54,919 nt of DNA, from the NCBI RefSeq assembly GCF_913777145.1, contig NZ_CAJYPS010000021.1, positions 1 to 54,919 of the forward strand, read 5' to 3'. Under the pieces are notes generated by a model, which made no database searches, was not told the DNA's origin, and saw only the letters and a list, made by a program, of their open reading frames with translations. The DNA is from an uncultured Roseateles sp. (GTDB taxonomy: Bacteria; Pseudomonadota; Gammaproteobacteria; Burkholderiales; Burkholderiaceae_C). Both the position numbers and the translations under genes were made by a program. This document shows positions 9,991 to 18,340 of the stretch, in pieces; position 1 is the first letter of the stretch; each line of letters begins with the position of its first letter.

Positions 9991-10121
9991 CGAATTCCCT
10001 CCGATCAGTCTTCGTTGCGTGAACCCGCGGCCCAGCGCCCTAAGGCGCTTGGGGGGCAGGTGTGGACCACGATAACGCCCCGCGTGCCCCGTGGTCATGG
10101 GGCAAACCCCTTGCCGTGGCC

Positions 10122-11264
10122 TCAATCCATCGCTGCGGCCAGCATCTGGCGGTAATCGTCCGCACTGGCCAGGCGCGGGTTGGTTTTGTGGCAATGGTCC
10201 AGCAGCGCGTGTTCGATGATGGCGTCGAACTGCGCCTCGACCACGCCCAGTGCGCGCAGCCCGGCCGGCAGGCCCAGGCGGGCGTTGAGGCCGCGGATCG
10301 CGTCCGCCACATGGTCGGCATCCGAGCCGGCCAGCCCCATGGCCTGGGCCAGGCGGGCGATGCGCTGCTCGCGCTGCACGCTGTCGGCCTGGGCGTTGAA
10401 GCGGATCACCGCCGGCAGGAACACCGCGTTCAGCGTGCCATGGTGCAGGCGCGGGTTGATGCCGCCCAGCGAGTGGCTCAGCGAGTGCACGCAGCCCAGG
10501 CCCTTCTGGAAGGCCATCGCGCCGTGCACGCTGGCACACATCATGTCCAGGCGCGCGTCCTGGTCCTGGCCGTCGCGGGTGGCTCTCTCGATAGCCGCCC
10601 AGCCGCGGCGCAGGCCTTCCAGCGCGATGCCGTCGGCCGGCGGGTTGAAGGCCGGCGCGAGAAAGGTCTCCAGGCAGTGCGCGATCGCATCCATGCCGGT
10701 GGCGGCGGTCAGCAGCGGCGGCAGCTTGAGCGTCAGTGCGGGGTCGCAGATCGCGGCCTTGGGCAGCAGCTCCCAGTTGTGAAAGCCCAGCTTGCGCCCA
10801 TCGTCCACGATGAGGATGGCGCCGCGCGCCACCTCGCTGCCGGTGCCGGCGGTGGTGGGCACCGCGATCAGCGGCAGCACGCGCGGGCTGATGCGCACCG
10901 CGCCGCCGGTGATGGTGGCGTAGTCCTTCAGCGGCCCCTCGTGCGTGGCCGCGATGGCCACGCCCTTGGCGAGATCGATGCTGGAGCCGCCGCCCACCGC
11001 GATCAGTCCGTCGCAGCCGTGCTCGCGCTGCACCTGCACCGCCAGCCGCACCGCGGCCTCGGTGGGGTTGGAGGGGGTCTGGTCGAACACCGGCAGCGGG
11101 TGCTCGAAGGCGGCCAGCGCCTGGTCCAGCACGCCGGCGGCGCGCACGCCCGCGTCGGTGATCACCAGCGGGCGGCGCATGCCCACGCGCTCGCATTCGG
11201 CCGGCAGCAGGCTGCTGGCGCCGAACGCCATCTCGATGCGGGTCAGGTACAGGATCTGGGCCAT
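10122..11264 (-). CDS. Iron-containing alcohol dehydrogenase
   Basis: A 380-residue group III (iron-dependent) alcohol dehydrogenase. The NAD(P)-binding loop is [11 protein letters not shown] at 91-101, followed by [10 protein letters not shown] at 135-144. The metal ligands are visible as Asp192 and His196 ([12 protein letters not shown]), a histidine in HSLSHSLGG (260 or 264), and the histidine pair in LHHGTLNAV (274/275). AAGGAGA upstream decides for the ATG at 11264 over one eight codons earlier. It would interconvert an alcohol and an aldehyde or ketone; the substrate cannot be read from sequence. It is divergent from the esterase gene, with 38 bp between start codons. Confidence 0.93.
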   Translation of the reverse strand: MAQILYLTRIEMAFGASSLLPAECERVGMRRPLVITDAGVRAAGVLDQALAAFEHPLPVFDQTPSNPTEAAVRLAVQVQREHGCDGLIAVGGGSSIDLAKGVAIAATHEGPLKDYATITGGAVRISPRVLPLIAVPTTAGTGSEVARGAILIVDDGRKLGFHNWELLPKAAICDPALTLKLPPLLTAATGMDAIAHCLETFLAPAFNPPADGIALEGLRRGWAAIERATRDGQDQDARLDMMCASVHGAMAFQKGLGCVHSLSHSLGGINPRLHHGTLNAVFLPAVIRFNAQADSVQREQRIARLAQAMGLAGSDADHVADAIRGLNARLGLPAGLRALGVVEAQFDAIIEHALLDHCHKTNPRLASADDYRQMLAAAMD

Positions 11265-11302
11265 TCGTTGTCTCCTTGGCTCTGGCACACTGCCGCGCGA
11301 CT

Positions 11303-12244
11303 ATGACATCCCCGACCGCCTTGCTGACGCCCCGCATGGCCGGTGTGCTCGAACGCATACACCGGGCCAAGCGGCCGCCTTTTCACTCGCTGTCGCCGCG
11401 CGATGCGCGCATCGCCTACCGGCTGGGCGCCGAGATCCTGGACCTGCCGCGCGCGCCGCTGGCCCGGGTGCAAGACCTGACGCTGCGCACGCCGGCGGCC
11501 GAGCTGGCGGCGCGCCTGTACGCGCCCAGCGACGAGCCCCTGCCGGTGCTGCTCTACCTGCACGGCGGCGGCTTCACCATCGGCGACCTGGAAACCCACG
11601 ACAGCCTGTGCCGGCAGCTGGCGCTGCGCGGCGGCGTGGCGGTGCTGGCGCTGGACTACCGGCTGGCGCCCGAGCACCCGTTCCCGGCCGCGGTGGACGA
11701 TGCCTGGGCCGCGCTGGACTGGTTGCATGTGAACGCCGCTCAGCTCGGCCTGGACGGCCAGCGCCTGGCCGTGGGCGGCGACAGCGCCGGCGGCACGCTG
11801 GCCGCGACCGCCGCCTTCCATGCGCGCGAGCGTGGCCTGCCGCTGAAGCTGCAGCTCCTGATCACGCCTGGCACCGCCAGCGCGCCTACGAGCGCTTCGC
11901 ACAAGCTGTTCGCCAACGGCTTTTTGCTGGACTCGGCCGGCATCGCGTGGTTCTTCGACCATTACCTGGCGCGTGAGCAGCGCCACGACTGGCGCTTTGC
12001 GCCGCTGGAGGCCGAGGACCACGGCGGCCTCGCGCCCACCTGCATGGTGCTGGCCGAGTGCGATCCGCTGGTGGACGAGGGCCTGGCCTACGGCGACCGC
12101 CTGCGTCTGGCCGGCGTGCCGGTGCAGCTGGAGCTCTACCGGGGCGTGACCCACGATTTCATCAAGATGGGCCGGCAGATTCCCGAGGCGCTGAGCGCGC
12201 TGGAGGCCTGCGGCCAGGCGCTCAAGGACGCCTTCAGGGCATAG
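11303..12244 (+). CDS. Alpha/beta hydrolase of the hormone-sensitive-lipase family
   Basis: A 313-residue esterase/lipase-like enzyme. The oxyanion-hole motif HGGG is at 87-90, the nucleophile Ser161 lies in GDSAGG, and the acid and histidine of the triad are Asp254 (AECDPLVDEG) and His284 (GVTHDFIKM). These are the hallmarks of the HSL (family IV) group. No signal peptide is present, so it is cytoplasmic. No ribosome-binding site is evident before the chosen ATG. It is followed 12 bp later by the thioesterase-GNAT fusion, so the two are probably one operon. The natural ester substrate is unknown. Confidence 0.92.
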   Translation: MTSPTALLTPRMAGVLERIHRAKRPPFHSLSPRDARIAYRLGAEILDLPRAPLARVQDLTLRTPAAELAARLYAPSDEPLPVLLYLHGGGFTIGDLETHDSLCRQLALRGGVAVLALDYRLAPEHPFPAAVDDAWAALDWLHVNAAQLGLDGQRLAVGGDSAGGTLAATAAFHARERGLPLKLQLLITPGTASAPTSASHKLFANGFLLDSAGIAWFFDHYLAREQRHDWRFAPLEAEDHGGLAPTCMVLAECDPLVDEGLAYGDRLRLAGVPVQLELYRGVTHDFIKMGRQIPEALSALEACGQALKDAFRA

Positions 12245-12256
12245 GGAGGCCCGCAC

Positions 12257-13114
12257 ATGAAACGAAGCGAATTCCGCTACATCGAGCCGCTGCGCGTGCG
12301 CTGGGCCGAGGTCGATGCCCAGGGCATCGTGTTCAACGGCCATTACCTGACCTACCTGGACACCGCGGTCAGCGGCTACTGGCGCGCGCTGGCGCTGCCC
12401 TATGCCGAGACCATGCGAGCGCTGGGCGGCGACCTGTTCGTGCGCCGCGCGACGCTGGACTACCGCGGCTCGGCCCGCTACGACGACCAGCTCGGCATAG
12501 GCATCAGGGTGCGCGAGTTCGGCAACAGCTCCATGAAGGTGGATGCGGCCATCTTCCGCAGCGAGCAGATGCTGGTGCACGGCGAGATGGTCTATGTGTT
12601 CGCCGACCCGGCCACGCAGTCGCCGCTGCGGCTGCCGGACGAGCTGCGCGCCATCATCCAGGCTTTCGAGGCCGGCCAGGGCGTGGTGGATGTGAGCCTG
12701 GGCCGCTGGAGCGAGCTGGGCGAGGCGGCCACCGCCATACGCCGCGAGGTGTTCGTGGAGGAGCAGCACATCCCGGCCGACCTGGAGTGGGACAGCGCCG
12801 ATGCCGAATGCCTGCATGCGCTGGCCTTCAACCGCCTGGGGCGGCCACTGGCCACCGGGCGGCTGCTGGAGCATGTGCCCGGTGTGGCCAAGATTGGCCG
12901 CATGGCGGTGCGGCGCGCGCTGCGCGGCAGCCAGATCGGCCGCCAGGTGCTGGACGCGCTGATGGCCGAGGCGCGCCGCCAGGGCTACCGCGAGGTGCTG
13001 CTGCATGCGCAGCTGTCGGCCGAGGGCTTCTACCAGCGCGCCGGCTTCCAGCGCCGCGGCGAGCCCTTCGAGGAGGCCGGCATCGGCCATGTGGAGATGG
13101 TGCGGGCGCTGTGA
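12257..13114 (+). CDS. Fusion of YbgC-type acyl-CoA thioesterase and GNAT acetyltransferase
   Basis: A 285-residue two-domain protein. Residues 1-135 are a hotdog-fold thioesterase of the YbgC/FadM type: RVRWAEVDAQGIVFNGHYLTYLD contains the catalytic aspartate in the family's D-x-x-G-[IV]-V-[FY]-x2-Y/H-like pattern. Residues about 150-285 are a GNAT domain resembling YjcF/ElaA, with IRREVFVEEQHIPADLEWD and the acetyl-CoA loop GRMAVRRALRGSQIG. GGGAGG eight bases before the ATG is a strong ribosome-binding site. The frame is continuous with uniform codon use, so it is a real fusion, not a sequencing artefact. One domain hydrolyses acyl-CoA thioesters while the other uses them; the substrates are unknown. 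Confidence 0.9.
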   Translation: MKRSEFRYIEPLRVRWAEVDAQGIVFNGHYLTYLDTAVSGYWRALALPYAETMRALGGDLFVRRATLDYRGSARYDDQLGIGIRVREFGNSSMKVDAAIFRSEQMLVHGEMVYVFADPATQSPLRLPDELRAIIQAFEAGQGVVDVSLGRWSELGEAATAIRREVFVEEQHIPADLEWDSADAECLHALAFNRLGRPLATGRLLEHVPGVAKIGRMAVRRALRGSQIGRQVLDALMAEARRQGYREVLLHAQLSAEGFYQRAGFQRRGEPFEEAGIGHVEMVRAL

Positions 13115-13130
13115 GCGCGCCCGGGGCCGC

Positions 13131-13385
13131 TCAGGCCAGCGGCTCGAAGTGCTCCAGGTGGCGATCGCCCTGCAGCCAGGGGTGCAGGGCCGAGGCGATG
13201 GCGGGTTCCAGCGCCAGCGTTTCGGCCGGGTAGACCTCCATCCAGGTCATCAGCCCGTCCTTGAGCTCGGGCCGGCGCAGCAGCTGCACCGGCGCCGCGC
13301 CACGCGCCGCGACAAAGGCGGCGAGTGCTGCCTGTTGGTCAGCCGCGGCGACGCGGTAGTAGACATAGAGCCGGCCTGACCTCAT
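13131..13385 (-). CDS. DUF4936 family protein
   Basis: An 84-residue protein, MRSGRLYVYYRVAAADQQAA at its start, with a ferredoxin-like beta-alpha-beta pattern and conserved stretches LLRRPELKDGLMTWMEVYP and PWLQGDRHLEHFEPL. It matches the small DUF4936 proteins that accompany ygfZ in many Burkholderiales; this call is from recall of the pattern. GGGGTGAG precedes the ATG. It lies 17 bp after the ygfZ stop, so the two form one transcript. No function is established. The thioesterase-GNAT fusion gene converges on it with a 16-bp gap. Confidence 0.82.
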   Translation of the reverse strand: MRSGRLYVYYRVAAADQQAALAAFVAARGAAPVQLLRRPELKDGLMTWMEVYPAETLALEPAIASALHPWLQGDRHLEHFEPLA

Positions 13386-13402
13386 CGGCTCACCCCAGGC
13401 GC

Positions 13403-14299
13403 TCACTCTTGCGGCGGGATTTCGTACGGCAGGGCGCGGGGCTGCAGCAAAGCGCCGCCGGCGCTGCCCAGATGCAGGCTGCCGCCCTCCAGTGCCGCGA
13501 GCTTGATTTCGGCCGCGATCAGCGTGCGGCCCGCCCGCGTGGCGCAGCCGGCCACCACGCCGGCGGGCTGCTCGGGGTCGGCGCTGTGGAAGATCTCCTG
13601 GCCCACCTGCGCTGCGCCCTCGGTCTCGAAGATCTGCAGGCGGCGCTTCAGCGTGCCGCGGTACTGGCTGCGCGCGACGATCTCCTGACCCGGGTAGCAG
13701 CCCTTCTTGAAGTTCACGCCGCCCAGCACCTCGAAATTGATCATCTGCGGCACGAAGGCCTCGACCGTGGCGCTGCGCACCCAGGCCTGGCCGGCGGCGA
13801 CCTCGGCCCAGGCCCAGTCGTCGGCGCTGATCTCGGCGCCGGCCGGTGCGGGCGCGCCCGCAGGCTGCACGCGCAGCGCACGCCCCGACCCCGGCTGGGC
13901 GGGCAGCGCGATCTGCACCGCGTCGCCGTCGCGGCTGAGCTGCCAGGCTTGGTCGGGGGGCGTGTCCAGCACGCCCCAGACCGCGTAGTCCGCACTGGCG
14001 TCGCTGAGCTTGCACTTGGCACGCAGCACGAACATGGACAGGCGCTTCACGGTGGCGGGAATCAGCTCGGCCGGCAGCGCCAGCAGGATCTCGTCGTCGC
14101 CGGCACGCCAGCCCACCAGTGCGGCCAGCAGCCGGCCCTTGGCGGAGCAGTAGCCGGCCAGGCGGGCCTGATCGGGGCCCAGCAGCGCGAAGTCCTGGGT
14201 CAGCTGGCCATGCAGGAAGGTGGCGGCGTCGGCGCCCTGGGCGCGGATCACGCCCCAATCGGTGAGGCGCAGTGCGCCGGTCGTGAGGGTCTCGGACAT
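13403..14299 (-). CDS. ygfZ: tRNA-modifying / Fe-S cluster repair protein YgfZ
   Basis: A 298-residue folate-binding protein of the GcvT-like family that supports Fe-S enzymes such as MiaB in the cytoplasm. The signature K-G-C-Y-x-G-Q-E is present as KGCYPGQE at 199-206 with the key Cys201. The length matches the family. On the minus strand a -10-like GATAAT (14306-14311) lies only six bases before the start codon, so transcription would begin at or near the ATG, giving a leaderless message. It is head-to-head with mltG, 53 bp apart, an arrangement common in this bacterial order. Confidence 0.93.
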   Translation of the reverse strand: MSETLTTGALRLTDWGVIRAQGADAATFLHGQLTQDFALLGPDQARLAGYCSAKGRLLAALVGWRAGDDEILLALPAELIPATVKRLSMFVLRAKCKLSDASADYAVWGVLDTPPDQAWQLSRDGDAVQIALPAQPGSGRALRVQPAGAPAPAGAEISADDWAWAEVAAGQAWVRSATVEAFVPQMINFEVLGGVNFKKGCYPGQEIVARSQYRGTLKRRLQIFETEGAAQVGQEIFHSADPEQPAGVVAGCATRAGRTLIAAEIKLAALEGGSLHLGSAGGALLQPRALPYEIPPQE

Positions 14300-14352
14300 G
14301 GCGGAATTATCATCGGCGCCCTCCAGATCAACGGGTGGGCGCGGGCAAAGGC

Positions 14353-15357
14353 ATGAAGTGGGTGTGGCGAGCGCTGCTCGTGGTGGTGTTGATGGCGGCC
14401 GCGTCGGCCGGTCTGGTGTGGCAGTGGCTCAAGAGCCCGCTGGCGCTGGCCGCGCCGTCGGTCGAGTTGTCCATCGAGCCGGGCACGGCGCCGGTCGAGG
14501 TCGCGCGGGCCTGGGTGGCCGCCGGCGTGCAAACCGATGCGCGCTGGCTCTACCAGTGGTTCAAGTGGTCCGGCCAGGCCAAGCAGATTCGCGCCGGCAG
14601 CTACGAGGTCCATGCGGGCATCACGCCGCGCCAGTTGCTGGACAAGATGGTGCGGGGCGACCAGGTGCTGGAGCAGCTGCGCCTGATCGAAGGCTGGAAC
14701 TGGCGCCAGGTGCGCGCCGCGCTGGCCGCTGCCCCCGCGCTCAAGCCCACCGTGGCCACGATGAGCGATGCCGAGGTGATGGCCGCCTTAGGCGAGCCCG
14801 GTGTGGCGCCCGAGGGCCGCTTCTTCCCCGACACCTATGCCTACAGCCGCGGTGTCAGCGACCTGACCGTGCTCAAGCGCGCGCACGCGGCCATGCAGCG
14901 CCGCCTGGCCGCGGCCTGGGCGGGGCGCGCACCGGAGCTGCCGCTGCGCTCGGCCGATGAGGCGCTGATCCTGGCCTCCATCGTCGAGAAAGAAACCGGC
15001 GCCGCGGCCGACCGCGCCAAGGTGGCGGCGGTGTTCGTGAACCGGCTGCGCGTGGGCATGCCGCTGCAGACCGACCCCACGGTCATCTACGGCCTGGGCG
15101 AGGGCTTCGACGGCAATCTGCGCAAGCGCGACCTGCTGGCCGACACGCCCTACAACACCTACACCCGTGGCGGCCTGCCGCCCACGCCGATTGCGATGCC
15201 AGGTCTTGCGTCGCTGCAGGCGGCGCTGCATCCGGCGCCGGTGAAGGCGCTGTATTTCGTCGCGCGCGGCGACGGCAGCAGCCAGTTCAGCGACGATCTC
15301 GACGCGCACAATCGCGCGGTCAACCACTACATACGCGGCAAAGCAGCAGGCAAGTGA
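14353..15357 (+). CDS. mltG: Endolytic murein transglycosylase MltG
   Basis: A 334-residue inner-membrane lytic transglycosylase that cuts nascent glycan strands and so ends their elongation. One N-terminal membrane helix (about residues 5-23) is followed by a LysM-like domain and the YceG catalytic domain. The catalytic glutamate is Glu212 in LASIVEKETG, and the substrate block LQTDPTVIYGLG follows. An upstream in-frame GTG at 14335 would add six residues; the ATG is preferred because the helix then has a normal short positive start. Its stop overlaps the tmk start by four bases (GTGA). Confidence 0.93.
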   Translation: MKWVWRALLVVVLMAAASAGLVWQWLKSPLALAAPSVELSIEPGTAPVEVARAWVAAGVQTDARWLYQWFKWSGQAKQIRAGSYEVHAGITPRQLLDKMVRGDQVLEQLRLIEGWNWRQVRAALAAAPALKPTVATMSDAEVMAALGEPGVAPEGRFFPDTYAYSRGVSDLTVLKRAHAAMQRRLAAAWAGRAPELPLRSADEALILASIVEKETGAAADRAKVAAVFVNRLRVGMPLQTDPTVIYGLGEGFDGNLRKRDLLADTPYNTYTRGGLPPTPIAMPGLASLQAALHPAPVKALYFVARGDGSSQFSDDLDAHNRAVNHYIRGKAAGK

Positions 15358-15995
15358 GCAAGGGCAGATTCATCAGCTTCGAGGGCATAGACGGTGCCGG
15401 CAAGTCCACCCACATCGCGCGCGTGGCGGACTGGTTCCGAACACGCGGCGCCGATGTCCAATGGAGCCGAGAGCCAGGCGGCACGCCGCTGGCCGAGACC
15501 CTGCGCGAGCTGGTGCTGGGCCGGCCCATGGGTTCGCTGACCGAGCTGCTGCTGATCTTTGCCGGCCGGCGCGACCATGTGGAGACCGTCATTGCTCCGG
15601 CGCTGCAGGCCGGCAAGACCCTGCTGTGCGACCGCTTCACCGACGCCAGCTTCGCCTACCAGGGCGGCGGCCGCGGCCTGCCGCCCAGCGTGCTGGACAC
15701 GCTGGCCGACTGGGTGCAGGCCGGGCCCGAGGGCGTGGTCGAACCGGAACTGACGCTGTGGTTCGACCTGCCGGCCGAGCAGGCGGCCGCGCGGCGCGCG
15801 AGCGCCCGCGAGGCCGACCGCATCGAGCAACTGGATCTGGATTTCTTCGAACGTGTGCGTGCGGGTTACGCAGCCCGCGCCGCGCAGGCGCCGCAGCGCA
15901 TCGTTCGCGTGGACGCCAGCGGCAGCATCGAAGACGTCTGGGCCCAGGTGCAGGCGGTGCTGGCCGCACGCTATCCGGAGCTGCGCCCATGCTGA
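15354..15995 (+). CDS. tmk: Thymidylate kinase
   Basis: A 213-residue dTMP kinase, which phosphorylates dTMP to dTDP for DNA synthesis. The P-loop GIDGAGKST is at 11-19, the dTMP-binding DR[FY] motif appears as CDRFTDASFAYQGGGR, and the LID-like region AAARRASAREADRIEQ follows. The GTG start overlaps the mltG stop, and the 3' end overlaps holB by seven bases, so the three genes are translationally coupled. The length is standard for the family. No signs of transfer are seen. Confidence 0.96.
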   Translation: MSKGRFISFEGIDGAGKSTHIARVADWFRTRGADVQWSREPGGTPLAETLRELVLGRPMGSLTELLLIFAGRRDHVETVIAPALQAGKTLLCDRFTDASFAYQGGGRGLPPSVLDTLADWVQAGPEGVVEPELTLWFDLPAEQAAARRASAREADRIEQLDLDFFERVRAGYAARAAQAPQRIVRVDASGSIEDVWAQVQAVLAARYPELRPC

Positions 15996-16996
15996 ACATC
16001 GCGCTGCCCTGGCTGGAGCAGCCGCTGCGCGACGCGCTGCAGCGGGCCCGCTCGCATGCGCTGCTGGTGCAGGGCCCGGCGGGCGTGGGTCAGCTGGAGT
16101 TCGCGCTGCAGCTGGCCTTGAGCTGGCTGTGCGAGCAGGGTTACGGCCATCAGCCCGGCTGCGGCCAGTGCGCCAGCTGCAGGCTGTTTGCCAGCGGTAC
16201 CCACCCGGACTTCCAGCTGCTGATGCCCGAGGCGCTGGAGCCGCTGCGCGAAGCGCTGGGCCTGCCGGTGGACGAGGAGGGCGGCAAGTCGGCCAAGAGC
16301 AAGACCGCCAAGCCCAGCCGCGAGATCAAGGTGGAGGCGGTGCGTGCGCTGCTGTCCTTCGCGCAGTCCACATCGGCGCGCGGCCGTGCCAAGGTGGCGG
16401 TGATCTTCCCGGCCGAGGCGCTCAACGGCGTGGCCGCGAACGCGCTGCTGAAGACGCTGGAGGAGCCCTCCGGTCTGCTGCGCTTCGCGCTGGCCAGCCA
16501 TGACAGCGCCAGCCTGCTGCCCACGATACGCAGCCGCTGCCAGCCGGTGCCGCTGGGTCTGCCCGCCCGCGAGGCGGCGCTGCCCTGGCTGGCCTCGCGC
16601 GGCGTCGACGGTGCCGAGGGCCTGCTGGCCGCCACCGGCGGCCGCCCGCAGCAGGCGCTGGCCTGGGCCGAGGCCGGCCTCACCGACGCCGCCTGGCAGG
16701 CGCTGCCCAAGCGCATTGCGCGTGGTGAGGTGCAGGCGCTGGCCGACTGGCTGCCGGCCCGCATCATCGACGCGCTGCAGCGCATCTGCCACGACCTGCT
16801 GCGCCGCCTGCACGGGCAGAAGCCGCAGTTCTTCGACACCGCCTCGCTGCCGGCGCTGCGCAAGGCCGGGCCGTTGCTGGCCTGGGAGGCCGAGCTGCGG
16901 CGCGCGGCCCGGCATGCGGATCACCCGCTCAACACCGGGCTGTGGACCGAGGCGCTGGTGGCCCAGGCGCAGGCCGCGTTCGTGGCGGCGCGCTGA
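15989..16996 (+). CDS. holB: DNA polymerase III subunit delta prime
   Basis: A 335-residue clamp-loader subunit. The N-terminal AAA+ domain has a degenerate P-loop (QGPAGVGQLEFAL, with Gln in place of the lysine), as is normal for delta prime, which does not bind ATP. A zinc-finger with cysteines in PGCGQCASCRLF follows, then the SRC-like motif in TIRSRCQPVPLG. A lysine-rich insert near residue 100 (GGKSAKSKTAKPSRE) is common in this order. The ATG lies inside the last codons of tmk. It works with the tau and delta subunits to load the beta clamp. Confidence 0.94.
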   Translation: MLNIALPWLEQPLRDALQRARSHALLVQGPAGVGQLEFALQLALSWLCEQGYGHQPGCGQCASCRLFASGTHPDFQLLMPEALEPLREALGLPVDEEGGKSAKSKTAKPSREIKVEAVRALLSFAQSTSARGRAKVAVIFPAEALNGVAANALLKTLEEPSGLLRFALASHDSASLLPTIRSRCQPVPLGLPAREAALPWLASRGVDGAEGLLAATGGRPQQALAWAEAGLTDAAWQALPKRIARGEVQALADWLPARIIDALQRICHDLLRRLHGQKPQFFDTASLPALRKAGPLLAWEAELRRAARHADHPLNTGLWTEALVAQAQAAFVAAR

Positions 16997-17041
16997 CGGG
17001 GCGGGTCTATGGCGACGCTTTCGTCTGGCTACACTGGCCCG

Positions 17042-17491
17042 ATGACCGAGGCGACCCCCAAGCCCCCCGCGGGCCAGCCGCAATTCCAGCCCAGCCAGAT
17101 CGGCGGCCAGCTGCCGCTGCCCACCGTGGGCGGCGTCGGCGCCAGCAGCAGCGCGCGACCCAGCGTGATCCAGCTGGTGTTCCGCGAGAAGTCGGCGCTG
17201 TACGCGGCCTACATCCCGGCCTTCACCGAGGGCGGGCTGTTCGTGCCCACCACGCGGGACTACCGGCTGGGCGAAGACATCTACCTGCTGCTGGCTCTGC
17301 CCGAGGACCCGGCGCGCTACCCGGTGGCCGGCAAGGTCGCCTGGCTGACGCCGGCAAATGCGTCCGGTGGTCGCACCCAGGGCGTGGGCGTGCGTTTTCC
17401 CGGCGACGAGAAGACCCGGCTGATACGCGCGAAGATCGAGGAAGTCCTCGGCACCGCGGTGTCTTCCAGCAAGCCGACGCAGACGCTCTGA
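17042..17491 (+). CDS. PilZ-domain protein
   Basis: A 149-residue cytoplasmic protein with a Pro/Gln-rich N-terminal tail and a PilZ-type beta barrel (SVIQLVFREKSALYAAYIPA, FTEGGLFVPTTRDYRLGEDI, GKVAWLTPAN, GVGVRF). The RxxxR c-di-GMP motif is not evident, as in the type IV pilus assembly PilZ proteins that do not bind c-di-GMP. In this order the gene next to holB encodes that pilus-linked PilZ, which supports the role. An alternative ATG at 17009 would add 11 residues. It lies 45 bp after holB and 54 bp before tatD, in the same transcript. Confidence 0.87.
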   Translation: MTEATPKPPAGQPQFQPSQIGGQLPLPTVGGVGASSSARPSVIQLVFREKSALYAAYIPAFTEGGLFVPTTRDYRLGEDIYLLLALPEDPARYPVAGKVAWLTPANASGGRTQGVGVRFPGDEKTRLIRAKIEEVLGTAVSSSKPTQTL

Positions 17492-17545
17492 GCGCGCCAG
17501 CGGCGCTCCCGTTCCCCGATGTACCGGGCCCGGCCCGGCTGCCCC

Positions 17546-18340
17546 ATGTTCATCGACTCCCACTGCCACCTGAGCTTCCCCGAACTGCAGCAGCGCCTGC
17601 CCGACATCCTGCGCGAGATGCAGCAGGCCCGTGTCGAGCAGGCGATCTGCATCTGCACGCAGATGGAGGAGTTCGAGACGGTGCACGGCCTGGCGCTGGC
17701 CCACGAGCCGCTGTGGGCCACGGTGGGCGTACACCCGGACACTGAAGGGCTGCGCGAGCCCGATGTGGCCGAGTTGGTCGCGCTGGCGGCCCGGCCCAAG
17801 GTGGTGGCGATTGGCGAGACCGGGCTGGACTACTACCGCCTGGGCGAGCGCAGCCTGGCCGACATGGAATGGCAGCGCGAGCGCTTTCGCGTGCACATCC
17901 GCGCGGCGCGCCAGGCCGGCAAGCCGCTGGTGATCCACACCCGCTCGGCCTCGGCCGACACGCTGCGCCTGCTGGACGAGGAGGGCGGCGAGCAGGCGGG
18001 CGGGGTCTTCCACTGCTTCACCGAGACCGCCGAGGTCGCGCGCGAGGCGCTGGCGCGGGGCTTCTACATCTCCTTCTCCGGCATCGTCAGCTTCAAGAAT
18101 GCGCAGGACCTGCGCGACCTGGCGCGCGAACTGCCGCTGGAGCGCCTGCTCATCGAGACCGACAGCCCCTATCTCGCGCCCGTGCCCTTCCGCGGCAAGA
18201 CCAACACCCCCGCGCTGGTGCCCCATGTGGCGCGCGCGGTGGCCGAGGCGCGCGGCCTGGCGGTGGAGGACCTGGCCCGCATCGCGGCCGACAACACCCG
18301 GCGCCTGTTCGGCCTGCCGGTTCTGCAGGAGGCTGCATGA
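17546..18340 (+). CDS. tatD: TatD-family metal-dependent DNase
   Basis: A 264-residue TIM-barrel hydrolase. The metal ligands are visible: His6 and His8 (MFIDSHCHL), the glutamate in AIGETGLDYY, histidines in VIHTRS and VFHCFTE, and the aspartate in IETDSPYLAP. The start is set at the ATG giving the family-typical MFIDSHCHL; an ATG nine codons upstream is also open. TatD enzymes act as 3'-5' exonucleases on damaged DNA in the cytoplasm. The stop codon overlaps the ATG of the ankyrin gene (ATGA). Confidence 0.93.
   Translation: MFIDSHCHLSFPELQQRLPDILREMQQARVEQAICICTQMEEFETVHGLALAHEPLWATVGVHPDTEGLREPDVAELVALAARPKVVAIGETGLDYYRLGERSLADMEWQRERFRVHIRAARQAGKPLVIHTRSASADTLRLLDEEGGEQAGGVFHCFTETAEVAREALARGFYISFSGIVSFKNAQDLRDLARELPLERLLIETDSPYLAPVPFRGKTNTPALVPHVARAVAEARGLAVEDLARIAADNTRRLFGLPVLQEAA

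Noticed and set aside
10034..10049. Hairpin AGCGCC-CTAA-GGCGCT between the PEP-CTERM and alcohol dehydrogenase genes
   Set aside because: Stem of six with no T run; hairpins of this strength arise often in GC-rich DNA and it shows no other sign of function.
16061..16115. Missing Walker A lysine in HolB (GPAGVGQ)
   Set aside because: Delta prime subunits normally lack a working P-loop, so this is not a defect.
15971..18226. A 751-codon open reading frame on the minus strand opposite holB, pilZ and tatD
   Set aside because: It is a shadow frame produced by GC-rich third positions of the plus-strand genes; its product is low-complexity Gln/Ala/Gly/Arg with no known motif.
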